DNA of 64,000 nt from Aliiroseovarius marinus (GTDB lineage Bacteria; Pseudomonadota; Alphaproteobacteria; Rhodobacterales; Rhodobacteraceae): NCBI RefSeq assembly GCF_004360145.1, contig NZ_ML178718.1, positions 3,886 through 67,885 on the forward strand, read 5' to 3'. Position 1 is the first letter of the stretch. Each line of letters begins with the position of its first letter. Below, piece by piece: positions 18,898-28,523 of the stretch. The translations under genes and the position numbers were made by a program. Under the pieces are notes generated by a model, which did no database searches, was not told where the DNA came from, and saw only the letters and a program-made list of their open reading frames with translations.

Positions 18898-19727
18898 GGA
18901 CAGCTCAGCGCCTGACGCGCGGCTTGCGCATCGGCCACCGCTGGCGCGCCGGGGAAACGCTTGCCGACTTCTGCCAGCGTGGCACAGGCTTCGTTCACCT
19001 GTCCAAGCTCGCCCAGCGAAAAGCCCAGACGATATAGTGCATCCGGTGCGCGGTCGCTGTTGGGCGCCCCCGAGAACGCGTTCAGATAGGCCCGTGCGGC
19101 ATTCTTCACATCGCCCGTTCCGGTCAAAGCTTCGCCGCGCTGGAAATGCGCCTCCGATGTCAGCGGACTGCCCGGGTAGTTCTCGATAAACTGCGTATAG
19201 AGCGTCGCAGCCTGCGCGAAGTCACCCGCTTCCAGCGCCCCACCAGCGGCGTCAAAGTCCTGTTGTTCGCCCACTGCAAGCTCGGTCGCCGGGGATGTTG
19301 GCGCGATAGGTGCCGTCACCGGACCTTCCGGTGCAACCCCGCCCCCAAGGGTCGAGGTTTCGCCCAGTTGGGAAATATCCCCACCTTCCAGCTCGACCAG
19401 ACGGAACTCCAGATCGCCAATGCGGTTGGTGCCGTCTTTCACGATCGAGTTGATACGAAACTCCAGCTGTTCGGTCTTCGAGGTCAGGCGCGACAGCTCG
19501 CCTTCAATGGCCGCCATGCGCTGAGACAGGCTGCCCACGCCGGTGGTCACATTTGCGCCCCCGGTGGTCGACAGCTCGGTCTTCAGCTTCTGGATCTCGA
19601 CATAGAGCACGGTCAGTTCCTGCCGGATATCCGCCAAGGACTGCGCCCGGTCCTGCGCTGACGCCAAAGCGGGCGCACCCGCTAGGACAGCGCCCAGCAA
19701 CAGTGCTTTCAAAGATCTTGCCACCAT
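18894..19727 (-). CDS. cpoB: Tol-Pal system protein CpoB (YbgF)
   Basis: The 277-residue protein has a signal peptide (cleavage likely after ALASA near residue 24), a short coiled coil around residues 35-110 (TSKTEQLEFRINSIV), a linker, and about three TPR units in the last 120 residues (GDFAQAATLYTQFIENYPGS). This is the CpoB arrangement: trimerising coiled coil plus TPR. It acts in the periplasm coordinating Tol-Pal energised outer-membrane constriction with peptidoglycan synthesis. It follows pal by 27 bp and overlaps tilS. Confidence 0.93.
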   Translation of the reverse strand: MVARSLKALLLGAVLAGAPALASAQDRAQSLADIRQELTVLYVEIQKLKTELSTTGGANVTTGVGSLSQRMAAIEGELSRLTSKTEQLEFRINSIVKDGTNRIGDLEFRLVELEGGDISQLGETSTLGGGVAPEGPVTAPIAPTSPATELAVGEQQDFDAAGGALEAGDFAQAATLYTQFIENYPGSPLTSEAHFQRGEALTGTGDVKNAARAYLNAFSGAPNSDRAPDALYRLGFSLGELGQVNEACATLAEVGKRFPGAPAVADAQAARQALSCP

Positions 19728-19754
19728 GTCTCAGCCCCTCTTTGTCCTGTTGGA

Positions 19755-20258
19755 TCAGCTGGTGATCGCACCCGCAGCCAGCACGGTCACGGCGCGGCGG
19801 TTTTTGGAATAGCACAGCTCGTCCGAGCAGATCTCGAGCGGGCGTTCTTTACCATAGCTGACGGTCTGCAAACGGTTCGGCGCGACACCGCGATCAATCA
19901 GGAAGTTCTGCACGGCCGAAGCACGACGCGCACCCAGTGCAAGGTTGTATTCACGTGTGCCCTGCTCGTCTGCGTGACCTTCGATCACGGCGGTATAGCT
20001 GGTGTTTTCCATCAGCCACGTGGCCTGCTGGGTCAGCACCTGAACGGCTTCCGGGCTGAGCGTCGACTGGTCGACGGCGAACAGAACGCGGTCCCCGATG
20101 GTTTGGTTGAAGTAGGCGGGCGAGCGCGGGTCGGACGGGCTGCCTGCCACGAAATCGCCGGAACCACCGCCAAAGCGGCCATTTCCAAAGCGGTCGTTCG
20201 AACAGGCCGACACGGCCAATGCGCCCACGAACAGCGCAGTCATCGCAATATGTTTCAT
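19755..20258 (-). CDS. pal: Peptidoglycan-associated lipoprotein Pal
   Basis: The 167-residue protein has a lipobox (VSACS, Cys19) and a C-terminal OmpA-like domain with the peptidoglycan-binding signature EGHADEQGTREYN and ALGARRA. It anchors the outer membrane to peptidoglycan and is the partner of TolB and TolA. It lies between tolB and cpoB. Confidence 0.97.
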   Translation of the reverse strand: MKHIAMTALFVGALAVSACSNDRFGNGRFGGGSGDFVAGSPSDPRSPAYFNQTIGDRVLFAVDQSTLSPEAVQVLTQQATWLMENTSYTAVIEGHADEQGTREYNLALGARRASAVQNFLIDRGVAPNRLQTVSYGKERPLEICSDELCYSKNRRAVTVLAAGAITS

Positions 20259-20371
20259 GGTCTTTCCTGTATCATTTTGCCCTTTTTGGGCATGCTCTTT
20301 CGTATTCTTGCCGGAAGTTTAGCATCTTGCCGGCGGTTTGAAAACAAAGCGCGTTTTGCGCCTGTTTCGGT

Positions 20372-21721
20372 TTAGTTCAGCAGGGGCGACCACGCGGGGT
20401 CGGACGCGGCCCCTTCGGTCAGCACCCGGCGCAGGTTGCGGCCCGTGATGTCCACCGAATAGAGCGACGCCTCGCCCGTTTCGCCCTGGCTTTCTCGGGT
20501 AAACATGATCACGCGGCCATTGGGCGACCAGGTCGGTCCTTCGTCGAGGAAAGACGCCGTCAGAAGACGTTCTTCGGACCCGTCGGTGCGCATCACGCCG
20601 ATATGGAAGCGGCCCGCATTTTGCTTGGTAAACGCAATCAGATCACCACGCGGCGACCAAACCGGGGTGCCATAGCGGCCTTGACCAAAGCTGATCCGCG
20701 TCGCCTCGCCGCCCGTGGCGGGCATGACGTAAAGCTGCTGGCTGCCCGAACGGTCGCTTTCAAAGACGATCTTCGATCCATCGGGCGAAAAGCTGGGCGC
20801 GGTTTCGATCGACGGGGCTTGGGTCAGACGACGCGCTTGCCCGCTGGCAATGTCCATCGTGTACAAGTCGGTGTTGCCGCCTGCTGACAGTGAATACACC
20901 ACCGTGCGGCCATCCGGCGAGAAGCGCGGCGCGAAGGTCATGGTGCCCTCTTGGCTGGACAGCACACGGCGGCCAACGGTGGCCACATCCAGCACATATA
21001 CTTGCGGGAAGCCGGTTTCATAGCTGGTATACAGCACCCGATCCCCTTGCGGCGAGAACCGTGGCGCCAGCACCAGCGCTGAGCTGTCGGTCAGGTACTG
21101 CACATTTGCGCCGTCATAATCCATGATCGCCAGACGCTTGCGACGGGCGTTTTTCGGGCCGCTCTCGGCCACGAACACCACACGGCTGTCGAAATATCCG
21201 CTCTCGCCGGTGATCCGGCTATAGACAATATCGGCAACCTTGTGCGCCATGCGACGCCAGCCGCCCGCGCCGCCTGAGAACTGCAAACCCTCGCCTAGCG
21301 GCTGGCCAGAAAACACGTCGAACACGCGGAATTTCACGTTGATGCTGTCGCCCGAGCTGCTGACCGCGCCGGTGATCAGCGCCTGCGCGTTGATCGCCTT
21401 CCAATCGGCATAGGCCACGGGGCTTGAAAAGTTGGTCACGCCCGAGATGAACGCATCCTGCGGGATTTCGCGAAACAGCCCGGTGCTGGCCAGATCCGCC
21501 GCAATTACGCGCGAGATCGAACGGGCGAAATCGGATGCACCGCCATCTTCCGCGACAAATTCGGGAATGGCGAAGGGCAAGGGCTCGATAACACCATCGG
21601 TGATCTCGATCCGCAGGGGACCGTTGGATTGCGCGGTCGCGGCCATGGGCGTCAGCGCCCCCGCTGCGAGTACCGCACAAGCGGCCATCAGGCACGAGAC
21701 TTTCTTCAGACCACGTTTCAT
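20372..21721 (-). CDS. tolB: Tol-Pal system periplasmic protein TolB
   Basis: I place the start at the ATG at 21721, giving 449 residues with a classic Sec signal (MKRGLKK basic start, hydrophobic core, cut near ATAQS); the frame stays open to 21934 and an ATG at 21742 is also possible. The N-terminal domain is followed by a six-bladed propeller with repeated FSPDG / WSP motifs ([40 protein letters not shown]). TolB binds Pal and TolA in the periplasm. The longer reading would overlap tolA by 52 bp, which argues for the shorter start. Confidence 0.96.
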   Translation of the reverse strand: MKRGLKKVSCLMAACAVLAAGALTPMAATAQSNGPLRIEITDGVIEPLPFAIPEFVAEDGGASDFARSISRVIAADLASTGLFREIPQDAFISGVTNFSSPVAYADWKAINAQALITGAVSSSGDSINVKFRVFDVFSGQPLGEGLQFSGGAGGWRRMAHKVADIVYSRITGESGYFDSRVVFVAESGPKNARRKRLAIMDYDGANVQYLTDSSALVLAPRFSPQGDRVLYTSYETGFPQVYVLDVATVGRRVLSSQEGTMTFAPRFSPDGRTVVYSLSAGGNTDLYTMDIASGQARRLTQAPSIETAPSFSPDGSKIVFESDRSGSQQLYVMPATGGEATRISFGQGRYGTPVWSPRGDLIAFTKQNAGRFHIGVMRTDGSEERLLTASFLDEGPTWSPNGRVIMFTRESQGETGEASLYSVDITGRNLRRVLTEGAASDPAWSPLLN

Positions 21722-21882
21722 CTGCTCGGATGTCCTTTTCATTGCGCGACTGCCCCTTTTTGTTTTGCTTAGCTTAGGCATAAATTCAGCACCCCCTTCA
21801 ACGACGGGGGAAAAATCGGCGGAAACTGGCGCGAAACGGTTCATTTGCACCACTATAGGTGGGACGAAGGGGAGCATCTGCA

Positions 21883-22908
21883 TCACTTGATCCTCATCTT
21901 GTCGGGATTGAAGGTCATTTCGATCTCGCGCCACTGGCCATATTTTTCGGCAGGCAGGTCAAAGCCACGCGCGCCACAGCGGATGATGGCGCGGCGGGCG
22001 GCTTGGAACGCGGTGTTCGCGGCGGCTTGGTTCGGGCCGTCCCAACTGTCCAGCTTGATCCCCTCGGGCTTGCCCTCGCGGCTCATGGTGACCAGCACGA
22101 CCACGGTCGTGGACAGCGCATCGGTCGATGAAGACCCGAGGTTCCAGCACTGGCTGACGGCAACACGCAGCCCGTCTTTTTCGCCACGTGTCAGCGGCGG
22201 GCCAAGCGGGATATCTTGCTCGGGAGCGTCCTGCGTACCGCCCGCAACTTCGTTGGCCACGGCATTCGCCACGGCATTTGCATCGGCGGCGGGTGTCTCG
22301 GCAGGCGTTTCCGGCTGTGCCACCTGTGGACGCGGGCGGTTGGGGCGCGTTTTCGGACGCAGCGAGGTAGCAGGCGCAGCTGAAGGATCTGCTGCAGGCT
22401 CTTCCGCCTCGGTTACGATCTCGGTCGTGGCTTCGGGGGGCGCGGCGGGGGTAACCTCTTCCGGTGCAGGGGCCGCTTCAGGGGTCGGCTCGGGCGTCAC
22501 AGCCTCGACAGGCTCGGGGGCTTCTTCGACCGGGGTCTCGGGTTCCGGTGCAGCCTCGGGTGCCACACGAGGGGCGGCTTCAGGCGGCGCGACTTCAGTG
22601 ACCTCGGCAGGTTCCTCCACCGGCACGGGCTCGGGTTCAGGCTCGGGTTCCGGTTCCGGCACGGGCTGAGGCTCTGGCTCGGGCGTCGGCTCTGGTTCAG
22701 GACGCGGGGCGGGCGCCGGGCTTTCTTCGGGCGCATTGGCCTCGCCTTTCGGGGCACTCAGCGCGGCAAACTCATCCTCTGAGATGAACGAAACATCGGA
22801 CACCGACACAAGCTCATCGTCGCGGTCCCACTTGAAGACCCCGCCGAAAAGCACCCACAGGATCAGAACCCCATGAGCGGCTGTCGAGATATACAGCCCC
22901 TTGCGCAT
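21883..22908 (-). CDS. tolA: Cell envelope integrity protein TolA
   Basis: The 341-residue protein has one N-terminal membrane anchor (residues about 5-25), a long Pro/Glu/Ala-rich spacer (roughly 55-230, with repeated PEPE and PEPEP units), and a C-terminal globular domain with a Cys pair and the conserved [14 protein letters not shown] strand. TolA transmits TolQR energy across the periplasm. The Pro/Glu-rich spacer replaces the Ala/Lys helical domain of enteric TolA. It is 7 bp after tolR. Confidence 0.93.
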   Translation of the reverse strand: MRKGLYISTAAHGVLILWVLFGGVFKWDRDDELVSVSDVSFISEDEFAALSAPKGEANAPEESPAPAPRPEPEPTPEPEPQPVPEPEPEPEPEPVPVEEPAEVTEVAPPEAAPRVAPEAAPEPETPVEEAPEPVEAVTPEPTPEAAPAPEEVTPAAPPEATTEIVTEAEEPAADPSAAPATSLRPKTRPNRPRPQVAQPETPAETPAADANAVANAVANEVAGGTQDAPEQDIPLGPPLTRGEKDGLRVAVSQCWNLGSSSTDALSTTVVVLVTMSREGKPEGIKLDSWDGPNQAAANTAFQAARRAIIRCGARGFDLPAEKYGQWREIEMTFNPDKMRIK

Positions 22909-22915
22909 CTCTGCC

Positions 22916-23398
22916 TCAGTTCCCCTGCCCTGTCAGCGTCGGGCCACCACCTTCGGTCACGAAACCAATCTTGGAGAAGCCAGCAGCGTTCAACGCGCCC
23001 ATGATCTGGGCCGTCGTGTCCCATTCCACCTGACCGTCAATCCGCAGGAAGATCTTGTCGTCCACGCGCTCGGCCGCAATGGCACGCAGGCGCGGGATCA
23101 GATCATCGCGCGAAATCTCAGTCGTTTGCAGGAAGACCTGCCCATCGGCGTTGATGGTGACAGCCAAGGGTTCCTCTTCAGGCGCCTCAAGCGACTTCGC
23201 GGCCGTCTTCGACAGCTCGACCGGCACGCCGACCACCGACAGGGGCGCGGCCACCATGAAGATGATCAGAAGCACCAGCATGACGTCCACGAAGGGCGTC
23301 ACGTTGATCTCGGCCATGACCCGGCGGTGCTTGCCACGACGGCGCCCACGACGGGCGCGCCGATCGGCACCCCCGCTGGCTTGCACATTCGCGCCCAT
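22916..23398 (-). CDS. tolR: Biopolymer transport protein TolR
   Basis: The ATG at 23398 lies one base after the tolQ stop and gives 160 residues; the upstream open frame would overlap tolQ. After a basic Gly/Arg-rich N-terminus comes MAEINVTPFVDVMLVLLIIF with the membrane Asp essential for proton use, then the periplasmic ExbD-like domain. With TolQ it forms the proton-driven motor of the Tol system. Confidence 0.96.
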   Translation of the reverse strand: MGANVQASGGADRRARRGRRRGKHRRVMAEINVTPFVDVMLVLLIIFMVAAPLSVVGVPVELSKTAAKSLEAPEEEPLAVTINADGQVFLQTTEISRDDLIPRLRAIAAERVDDKIFLRIDGQVEWDTTAQIMGALNAAGFSKIGFVTEGGGPTLTGQGN

Positions 23399-23399
23399 C

Positions 23400-24095
23400 T
23401 TAACTGTCCAACTGACGGCTGAGGATGGTGGCGAACTCGTCCGCGAAGGCCTCGTAGCCTGCAAGGATGTTATCGCTGTCCACGCTCAGCTTGTTGTAAA
23501 AGACCGCCGCCGGGATCGCGGCCAGAAGCCCCAGACCGGTCGCCAGCAGTGCCTCGGCGATGCCGGGGGCCACAACGGCCAGGTTGGTGTTCTGTTGCTG
23601 CGCGATCTCAATGAAGGCGTTCATGATGCCCCAGACGGTGCCGAACAGGCCCACGAAGGGCGCGGTCGAGGCGACCGTGGCCAAAAAGCTCAGCCCCTTA
23701 TTCAGGTCTTCGCCCTCCTTGGCGATTGCCACGTCCATCGAGCGGTCAATCCGCGACTGCGCGTTGGCGATCAGCCCGCCATCTGCTCGATGCGAACGAC
23801 GCCATTCCAGCATCCCCGCCGCAAAAACCTTTTCCGCTGATCCCGAGGGGCTGGGGCCAATCTGGTCGAACAGCTCGTCCAGCGGCTCGCCCGACCAGAA
23901 CTTGCGGTCGAACACGTCTGCCTCGGCACGGGATTGCCGAAACGCCATGAATTTTGTGATGATGATGGCCCATGACCAGACCGACGCAACAATCAGCAGA
24001 AGCATCACCAGCTTCACTGTAAAAGTTGCACGTAGGAATAGGCCCAAGAAGGAGAAATCAATCTCCGCCGCTGCCGAAAGCGCTTCCGTTTCCAT
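23400..24095 (-). CDS. tolQ: Tol-Pal system subunit TolQ
   Basis: The 231-residue protein (ATG at 24095) has three membrane helices: one near residues 15-40 and two in the C-terminal half around the ExbB/TolQ signature (LSFLATVASTAPFVGLFGTV, GIAEALLATGLGL). It is the stator of the Tol motor in the inner membrane. It lies 111 bp after ybgC and one base before tolR; the 111-bp spacer could hold an internal promoter. Confidence 0.97.
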   Translation of the reverse strand: METEALSAAAEIDFSFLGLFLRATFTVKLVMLLLIVASVWSWAIIITKFMAFRQSRAEADVFDRKFWSGEPLDELFDQIGPSPSGSAEKVFAAGMLEWRRSHRADGGLIANAQSRIDRSMDVAIAKEGEDLNKGLSFLATVASTAPFVGLFGTVWGIMNAFIEIAQQQNTNLAVVAPGIAEALLATGLGLLAAIPAAVFYNKLSVDSDNILAGYEAFADEFATILSRQLDS

Positions 24096-24206
24096 AACTC
24101 TGCCTCTGTACCGCCGCCTCTTTGGGCCGCTTTTCTGCACGAAGATTAACTTATGGAAAGGCAGATGGCTATCAAAACCGCGTCATCGGCAGGTTTTGCT
24201 GTAAAT

Positions 24207-24590
24207 TCAGTGCACCAACCGGCGAATATTTGCCGGAAGACGGGCCGGAGCGCCGGTGTCCGCGACGCATACAATGGTCACAACCGCCTGAAACAAAGGC
24301 TGTTCGCCCCGTTTGACCACCTGCGCCAATACCAGACGCGCAGCGGTCACCTGCTCAACAGATGTTTCAACCTGTAACTCATCGTCAAATTTAGCAGGCG
24401 CAATGTAATCTGCCTCGACCCGGCGCACGGCGAAAACCAACCCCTCGTCGCGCATCGCGTTCTGATCAATCCCGATCTCACGCACCCAATCTGACCGCGC
24501 CCGTTCGATGTAACGCAGGTAGTTGGCATAATAGACGATCCCGGCCATGTCGGTATCTTCATAGTAAACGCGGATGGGGAACTGGTGCAT
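24207..24590 (-). CDS. ybgC: Tol-Pal associated acyl-CoA thioesterase YbgC
   Basis: The ATG at 24590 has a GAGG site and gives 127 residues; a GTG 24 bp upstream is in frame. The 4HBT hotdog motif RVYYEDTDMAGIVYYANYLR contains the catalytic Asp (D in DMAG) and the conserved YAN. YbgC hydrolyses acyl-CoAs or acyl-ACP and is almost always the first gene of tol operons, as here. Confidence 0.94.
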   Translation of the reverse strand: MHQFPIRVYYEDTDMAGIVYYANYLRYIERARSDWVREIGIDQNAMRDEGLVFAVRRVEADYIAPAKFDDELQVETSVEQVTAARLVLAQVVKRGEQPLFQAVVTIVCVADTGAPARLPANIRRLVH

Positions 24591-24615
24591 TTGGGCCTCG
24601 TGATTTTTACCCACT

Positions 24616-25152
24616 TTAGGACGTCAAAGGATAGTCCGCCAAGACCTCGTATCGCGCGCCGTCTGGATGTAGTTCCGAGAGATACAGAGACAGGGTGTCC
24701 AGCAGCGTATCAGGAAAGCCGACCGCGCCGTGGGTTTGCAATACATGCCCCAGCGCCGTCATATCATCCGGCAAGGGTTTACGCGGCAGCCGCGCCACTG
24801 TCACATGGGCGCGAAACCGGCGATGGGGTAACGTGATCCCGGCTTGACGCACGCAGGACTGGACCTGTTTTTGCAACCCATCCACACCCGACACCATCAA
24901 CCCCAACACCGAGGGCACCTTGCCGCCCAAAGGTTCCAGCCCCGAGAATTCGGCGGTGACGGCGGACAGCGGAGTGGCCTCCAAAACCTCGTGCAGATCC
25001 TGCAGCGCCTCGTGGGGCTGATCTTCCAGGAACGCCAGCGTGATGTGCAGATTTTCAAAGGGCTGCGGACGCCCGATCTTCAAACGCGCGGCGAAGCGCT
25101 CCAAATCGTCAGCCAGATCATCCGGCAGAGGAAGAGCGAGAAAACTGCGCAT
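24616..25152 (-). CDS. thpR: RNA 2',3'-cyclic phosphodiesterase
   Basis: The 178-residue protein carries two H-x-T/S-x motifs, HITL near residue 37 and HVTV near residue 116, the paired catalytic histidines of the 2H phosphoesterase superfamily. ThpR opens 2',3'-cyclic phosphates on RNA and had been called 2'-5' RNA ligase. Its ATG overlaps the stop of the preceding hypothetical gene by one base, indicating coupling. Confidence 0.9.
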   Translation of the reverse strand: MRSFLALPLPDDLADDLERFAARLKIGRPQPFENLHITLAFLEDQPHEALQDLHEVLEATPLSAVTAEFSGLEPLGGKVPSVLGLMVSGVDGLQKQVQSCVRQAGITLPHRRFRAHVTVARLPRKPLPDDMTALGHVLQTHGAVGFPDTLLDTLSLYLSELHPDGARYEVLADYPLTS

Positions 25153-25829
25153 CAATGCTGTGTTTCACCATCAGGCACGGCCACCTGCATCCGCGCGAAC
25201 AGACGCAGCGCGTGCGAGGGATCGTCCGCACAGGGCGGCAAGATCGGATCATAGGCCGCTTTGATAAGCGCCGCGATTTCCGGGCGCAGGATGGTCTGTC
25301 CGTCGGGCAGCAACGCCAAGGGGCTTTTCGACCCAAACGCGCCCTCGCCCCACAGGATCACAGCTTGCACGGCCTGCGCCAGCGCGATGCTTTCGGCGGG
25401 TTGTTTCGCCATCTCGCCCGACATACAGACGAAGCTGAAACAGGCCTGAATGGCGCCGTCATCGTCGAAACGGAAGGCACGATACTGGCTGGCTCCGGCG
25501 GCTTTCAGGCGCGCCACCAAGGGGGTTAGGTCCGGCACCATTTTCTCAAGGTTCGGCACGCCCAGCAGCTCGTCCCAATCGCGGAAGAAAAACACCATCA
25601 GGTTGGCGCCCAGTTCGGGATCGGTCTCGGCCATTTTGTGACCGGCAACGACCGCCACGGCCTCGATCGCGCCTTTGACGATCTCCAGCGTCTCTTCCTC
25701 GACCCCAAACACTACTGGCACGATGGGGCGGCCCCAGCGCGCGAAAGTAAAGCTGCCATCAGGCCGCGTGAAATGCGCGGTGACGTCTTCGGGGGTCATC
25801 ATTTGGGGCATCTGAGGGGCGTCGGTCAT
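25152..25829 (-). CDS. Conserved hypothetical protein between ruvB and thpR
   Basis: The 225-residue soluble protein starts at an ATG with an AAGGAG site. No signal peptide or membrane helix is visible. A stretch FFFRDWDELLGVPNL, an FSFVCMSGEM segment and a His/Cys-bearing C-terminus do not match a family I can name. It is coupled to thpR and lies 53 bp after ruvB, so it is co-expressed with RuvCAB and Tol genes; no function is proposed. Confidence 0.75.
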   Translation of the reverse strand: MTDAPQMPQMMTPEDVTAHFTRPDGSFTFARWGRPIVPVVFGVEEETLEIVKGAIEAVAVVAGHKMAETDPELGANLMVFFFRDWDELLGVPNLEKMVPDLTPLVARLKAAGASQYRAFRFDDDGAIQACFSFVCMSGEMAKQPAESIALAQAVQAVILWGEGAFGSKSPLALLPDGQTILRPEIAALIKAAYDPILPPCADDPSHALRLFARMQVAVPDGETQH

Positions 25830-25882
25830 GGCAGTCTCCTTGCTGGGGGCTGTTTCGCGCAGGCTGTGCGTGCATGCAAGAC

Positions 25883-26944
25883 TTAACCGTCGAAGAGCTG
25901 CCCTTGGGCTTTCTGCTCGGTATTGGGCGCCTCTAGCCCGAGATGCCGCCACGCTTTCTGCCCCAACATCCGCCCACGCGGGGTGCGCTGGATCAGACCT
26001 TGCTGCAGCAAGTACGGTTCGATCACCTCTTCCAGCGCATCGCGGCTTTCGGACAGCGCTGCCGACAGCGTCTCGATCCCCACGGGACCGCCACCGTAAT
26101 GTTCCGCCATCAGTCCCATATAGCGCCGGTCCGCGCCATCAAGGCCCAGATTGTCGACGCCTAACCGGGTCAGAGCGTTATCAGCTATGTCGCGCGTAAT
26201 ACGCCCGTCGCCTTCGACCACAGCGAAATCCACCACGCGGCGCAACAGACGGCCCGCGATACGGGGCGTGCCGCGGGCACGTTTGGCAATCTCGCGCGCG
26301 CCGTCTTCGTCTGCGGGGGCACCCAGTTTGACAGCATTGCGCGAGACGATCTCGTGCAGCTCATCCACCGTATAGAATTGCAGCCGCGTCGGAATGCCGA
26401 AACGGTCGCGCAGCGGGGTCGTCAACAGGCCCAGACGCGTGGTCGCGCCGACCAGCGTAAAGGGCTGCAACTCGATCCGCACGGTGCGCGCGGCGGGGCC
26501 TTCGCCGATCACCAGATCGAGCTCGAAATCCTCCATCGCGGGATAGAGCACTTCTTCCACGACCGGGTTCAGGCGATGGATCTCGTCAATGAACAAAACG
26601 TCATTGGCTTCCAGATTGGTCAGGATCGCCGCAAGGTCCCCCGCCTTGGCCAAAACAGGCCCCGAGGTCATGCGGAAATTCACCCCAAGCTCGCGCGCCA
26701 TGATTTGCGCCAGCGTGGTTTTCCCCAGACCGGGCGGGCCGTGGAACAGCACATGGTCCATCGCCTCGTTCCGGCGACGCGCACTTTCGATGAAGACGCG
26801 CAGGTTGGCGCGGGCCTCGGCCTGACCGATGAAATCACCAAGCGCTTGTGGGCGTAAAGCACGATCCACCTCGGCGCGCTCTTCCGGCGTCGGTGCGGGG
26901 CGCAGGGTGGGGTCCGGGCTGTATGCAGGGTCCGAGATCGACAT
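25883..26944 (-). CDS. ruvB: Holliday junction branch migration helicase RuvB
   Basis: The 353-residue protein has Walker [10 protein letters not shown], Walker [10 protein letters not shown], sensor 1 VGATTRLG and the C-terminal winged-helix segment with TPRGR. It is the AAA+ motor that, with RuvA, drives branch migration. It is 18 bp after ruvA in a ruvC - ruvA - ruvB order. Confidence 0.98.
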   Translation of the reverse strand: MSISDPAYSPDPTLRPAPTPEERAEVDRALRPQALGDFIGQAEARANLRVFIESARRRNEAMDHVLFHGPPGLGKTTLAQIMARELGVNFRMTSGPVLAKAGDLAAILTNLEANDVLFIDEIHRLNPVVEEVLYPAMEDFELDLVIGEGPAARTVRIELQPFTLVGATTRLGLLTTPLRDRFGIPTRLQFYTVDELHEIVSRNAVKLGAPADEDGAREIAKRARGTPRIAGRLLRRVVDFAVVEGDGRITRDIADNALTRLGVDNLGLDGADRRYMGLMAEHYGGGPVGIETLSAALSESRDALEEVIEPYLLQQGLIQRTPRGRMLGQKAWRHLGLEAPNTEQKAQGQLFDG

Positions 26945-26962
26945 GTCTTAATCCTTCAACCC

Positions 26963-27664
26963 CTAGCCCTTGGGCGCAAGCAGTTTCAGCGCGGCGCGGA
27001 TCAACCCGGCGGTGTTTAGCGCCGGATCATCCCCCAAGGCTTGCGCCACGGCCGACGCGGCCTCGCCGGGCGCGTAGCCAAGATTGGTCAGGGCCGAGAG
27101 GGCCTCGGCCTGCGCGGCGGGATCCATGCTGGGCGCGGTGGGGACTGCGGTCGCAACCGCAACCGCGGGTGTCTCGATGACCGTGTCATCGAGATCAGGC
27201 TCAGGCGCGGCGGCGCCTGAGCCTGCCCCAGCCGATCCCCCTGCCCCCGCCAAGGCCATCACGCTGGCGGCTTTGTCTTTCAATTCGTTGGTTACGCGCT
27301 GCGCCGTCTTGGGACCGATGCCCTTCGCCGCTTTCACCGCGTTCCAGTCGCCCAAGGCAATCGCCCGGCTGACGCCATCCGCGCCAAGCGTCCCCAGAAT
27401 GGCCATCGAGGCTTTCGCGCCCACGCCTTGCACACTCATCAGCAACCGATGCCATTCCTTCTCGACCAGCGAGGTAAATCCGAACAGCTGCAAATTGTCT
27501 TCACGCACCAAAAGGTCGGTATAAAGCGCCACAGCTTCGCCATTGCCGGGCAGCGCTGACATGGTCCGGTCCGAGACGTAGACCAAATAGCCCACGCCCT
27601 TCACGTCGATCAGCACGTGATCGTCGGCCCGATAGTCAATGCGTCCTGCGATCCGTCCGATCAT
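26963..27664 (-). CDS. ruvA: Holliday junction branch migration protein RuvA
   Basis: The 233-residue protein begins with the OB-fold start [10 protein letters not shown], has helix-hairpin-helix segments ([28 protein letters not shown]) and a C-terminal UBA-like domain that binds RuvB. An Ala/Gly-rich linker of about 45 residues makes it longer than the E. coli protein. The start overlaps ruvC by 4 bp. Confidence 0.97.
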   Translation of the reverse strand: MIGRIAGRIDYRADDHVLIDVKGVGYLVYVSDRTMSALPGNGEAVALYTDLLVREDNLQLFGFTSLVEKEWHRLLMSVQGVGAKASMAILGTLGADGVSRAIALGDWNAVKAAKGIGPKTAQRVTNELKDKAASVMALAGAGGSAGAGSGAAAPEPDLDDTVIETPAVAVATAVPTAPSMDPAAQAEALSALTNLGYAPGEAASAVAQALGDDPALNTAGLIRAALKLLAPKG

Positions 27665-28167
27665 GCTGTCGCCCTTTTCACTGCGGCCTCAAGGCGGCCT
27701 GCGTTCTGTGCGTGGAAGGAATGGCAAATGGCAATCGCCAAAGCGTCGGCCGCATCCGGCCCAGTGATCTGCACGCCCGGCAATTGCATCCGCACCATGT
27801 GATCCACCTGTTGCTTATCGGCGTGACCAACCCCCACCACGGCTTTCTTCACCGCGTTGGGGGCATATTCCCCAATCGACAGCCCCGCCTGTGCCGGCAC
27901 CAACAATGCGATCCCCCGCGCCTGTCCCAGCTTCAGCGTGCCGACCGCATCCTTGTTCACGAAAGTCTGCTCTACCGCCGCCGTATCCGGCTGGAACCGC
28001 GCCACCACATCCGAGAGCTGTTCATGCAACGACAAAAGCCGCGATGCCAGATCGCCATCGCGCGAGGTGCAAACGCCATTGGCGACATGCGACAGGCGCG
28101 TTCCCGCGGTGTCCACCACCCCCCAGCCCATGTTTCGAAGTCCCGGGTCAATGCCAATGATGCGCAT
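27661..28167 (-). CDS. ruvC: Holliday junction resolvase RuvC
   Basis: The 168-residue protein has the RNase H-like core with [12 protein letters not shown] (first catalytic Asp), the Glu in [11 protein letters not shown], and the ending [11 protein letters not shown] with the C-terminal acidic residue. It resolves Holliday junctions. It is the first gene of the ruvCAB - tol run and its promoter should lie in the region 28168-28260. Confidence 0.97.
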   Translation of the reverse strand: MRIIGIDPGLRNMGWGVVDTAGTRLSHVANGVCTSRDGDLASRLLSLHEQLSDVVARFQPDTAAVEQTFVNKDAVGTLKLGQARGIALLVPAQAGLSIGEYAPNAVKKAVVGVGHADKQQVDHMVRMQLPGVQITGPDAADALAIAICHSFHAQNAGRLEAAVKRATA

Positions 28168-28430
28168 ATCCTGCCCTGCTTTACTGCTATGCGGCCTTTT
28201 CGGCGCGTTTTTGTTACACCGCCAGAACTAGCACGAAACGAGAACATTGACCAGCCAGATTTGCGCAGCTCCACCCAGGAAGACTGCCTGACGCGAAGCT
28301 TAAATAAAAATCGAAGAAAAAGTTTTGGTCACCTAGCAATCATCTACGGTGATTTTTGCCATTTTCCGACCAATTTCGACCCCGCATTTCCTGAAAACGA
28401 CCCGTTGCACAAAACGCATATGGGGCATGC

Positions 28431-28458
28431 AAAAACCGTTCTTGTGGCAACGGTTTTT
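28431..28458 (+). terminator. Terminator-like hairpin upstream of the DUF1127 gene
   Basis: A 10-bp perfect stem AAAAACCGTT / AACGGTTTTT with an 8-nt loop lies 65 bp before the DUF1127 ATG. The right arm ends in a T run, so it could terminate a short leader RNA started upstream, or act as an attenuator. Confidence 0.5.
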
Positions 28459-28469
28459 CGGCCCTAGAT
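28442..28469 (+). promoter_or_regulatory. Possible RpoH-type promoter of the DUF1127 gene
   Basis: CTTGTGG (28441-28447) and CCCTAGAT (28462-28469) are separated by 14 bp, near the spacing and form of heat-shock sigma factor promoters (CTTG... / CCCATAT-like). DUF1127 genes in related Rhodobacter species are stress induced. The match is partial. Confidence 0.3.
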
Positions 28470-28523
28470 GGCGTTTCAGAGCAATTCAGCTCACCCAACC
28501 TCTTTTTTGTGAAGGACACGAAA

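Larger units (their letters stand above)
28168..28523. other. 356-bp divergent intergenic region, ruvC / DUF1127 gene
   Basis: No open frame here looks coding. The left part should hold the ruvC promoter. The right part has a strong hairpin with a T run (28431-28458) and a possible heat-shock-type promoter overlapping it, annotated separately. An AT-rich block at about 28295-28345 stands out. Confidence 0.6.

Noticed and set aside
21722-21934. Upstream extension of the tolB frame
   Set aside because: It would overlap tolA and precede a normal signal peptide. The ATG at 21721 (or 21742) is the more likely start.
22370-22760. Repeated PEPE/GSG-like triplet pattern in DNA
   Set aside because: This is the Pro/Glu-rich coding spacer of TolA, not an independent DNA repeat.
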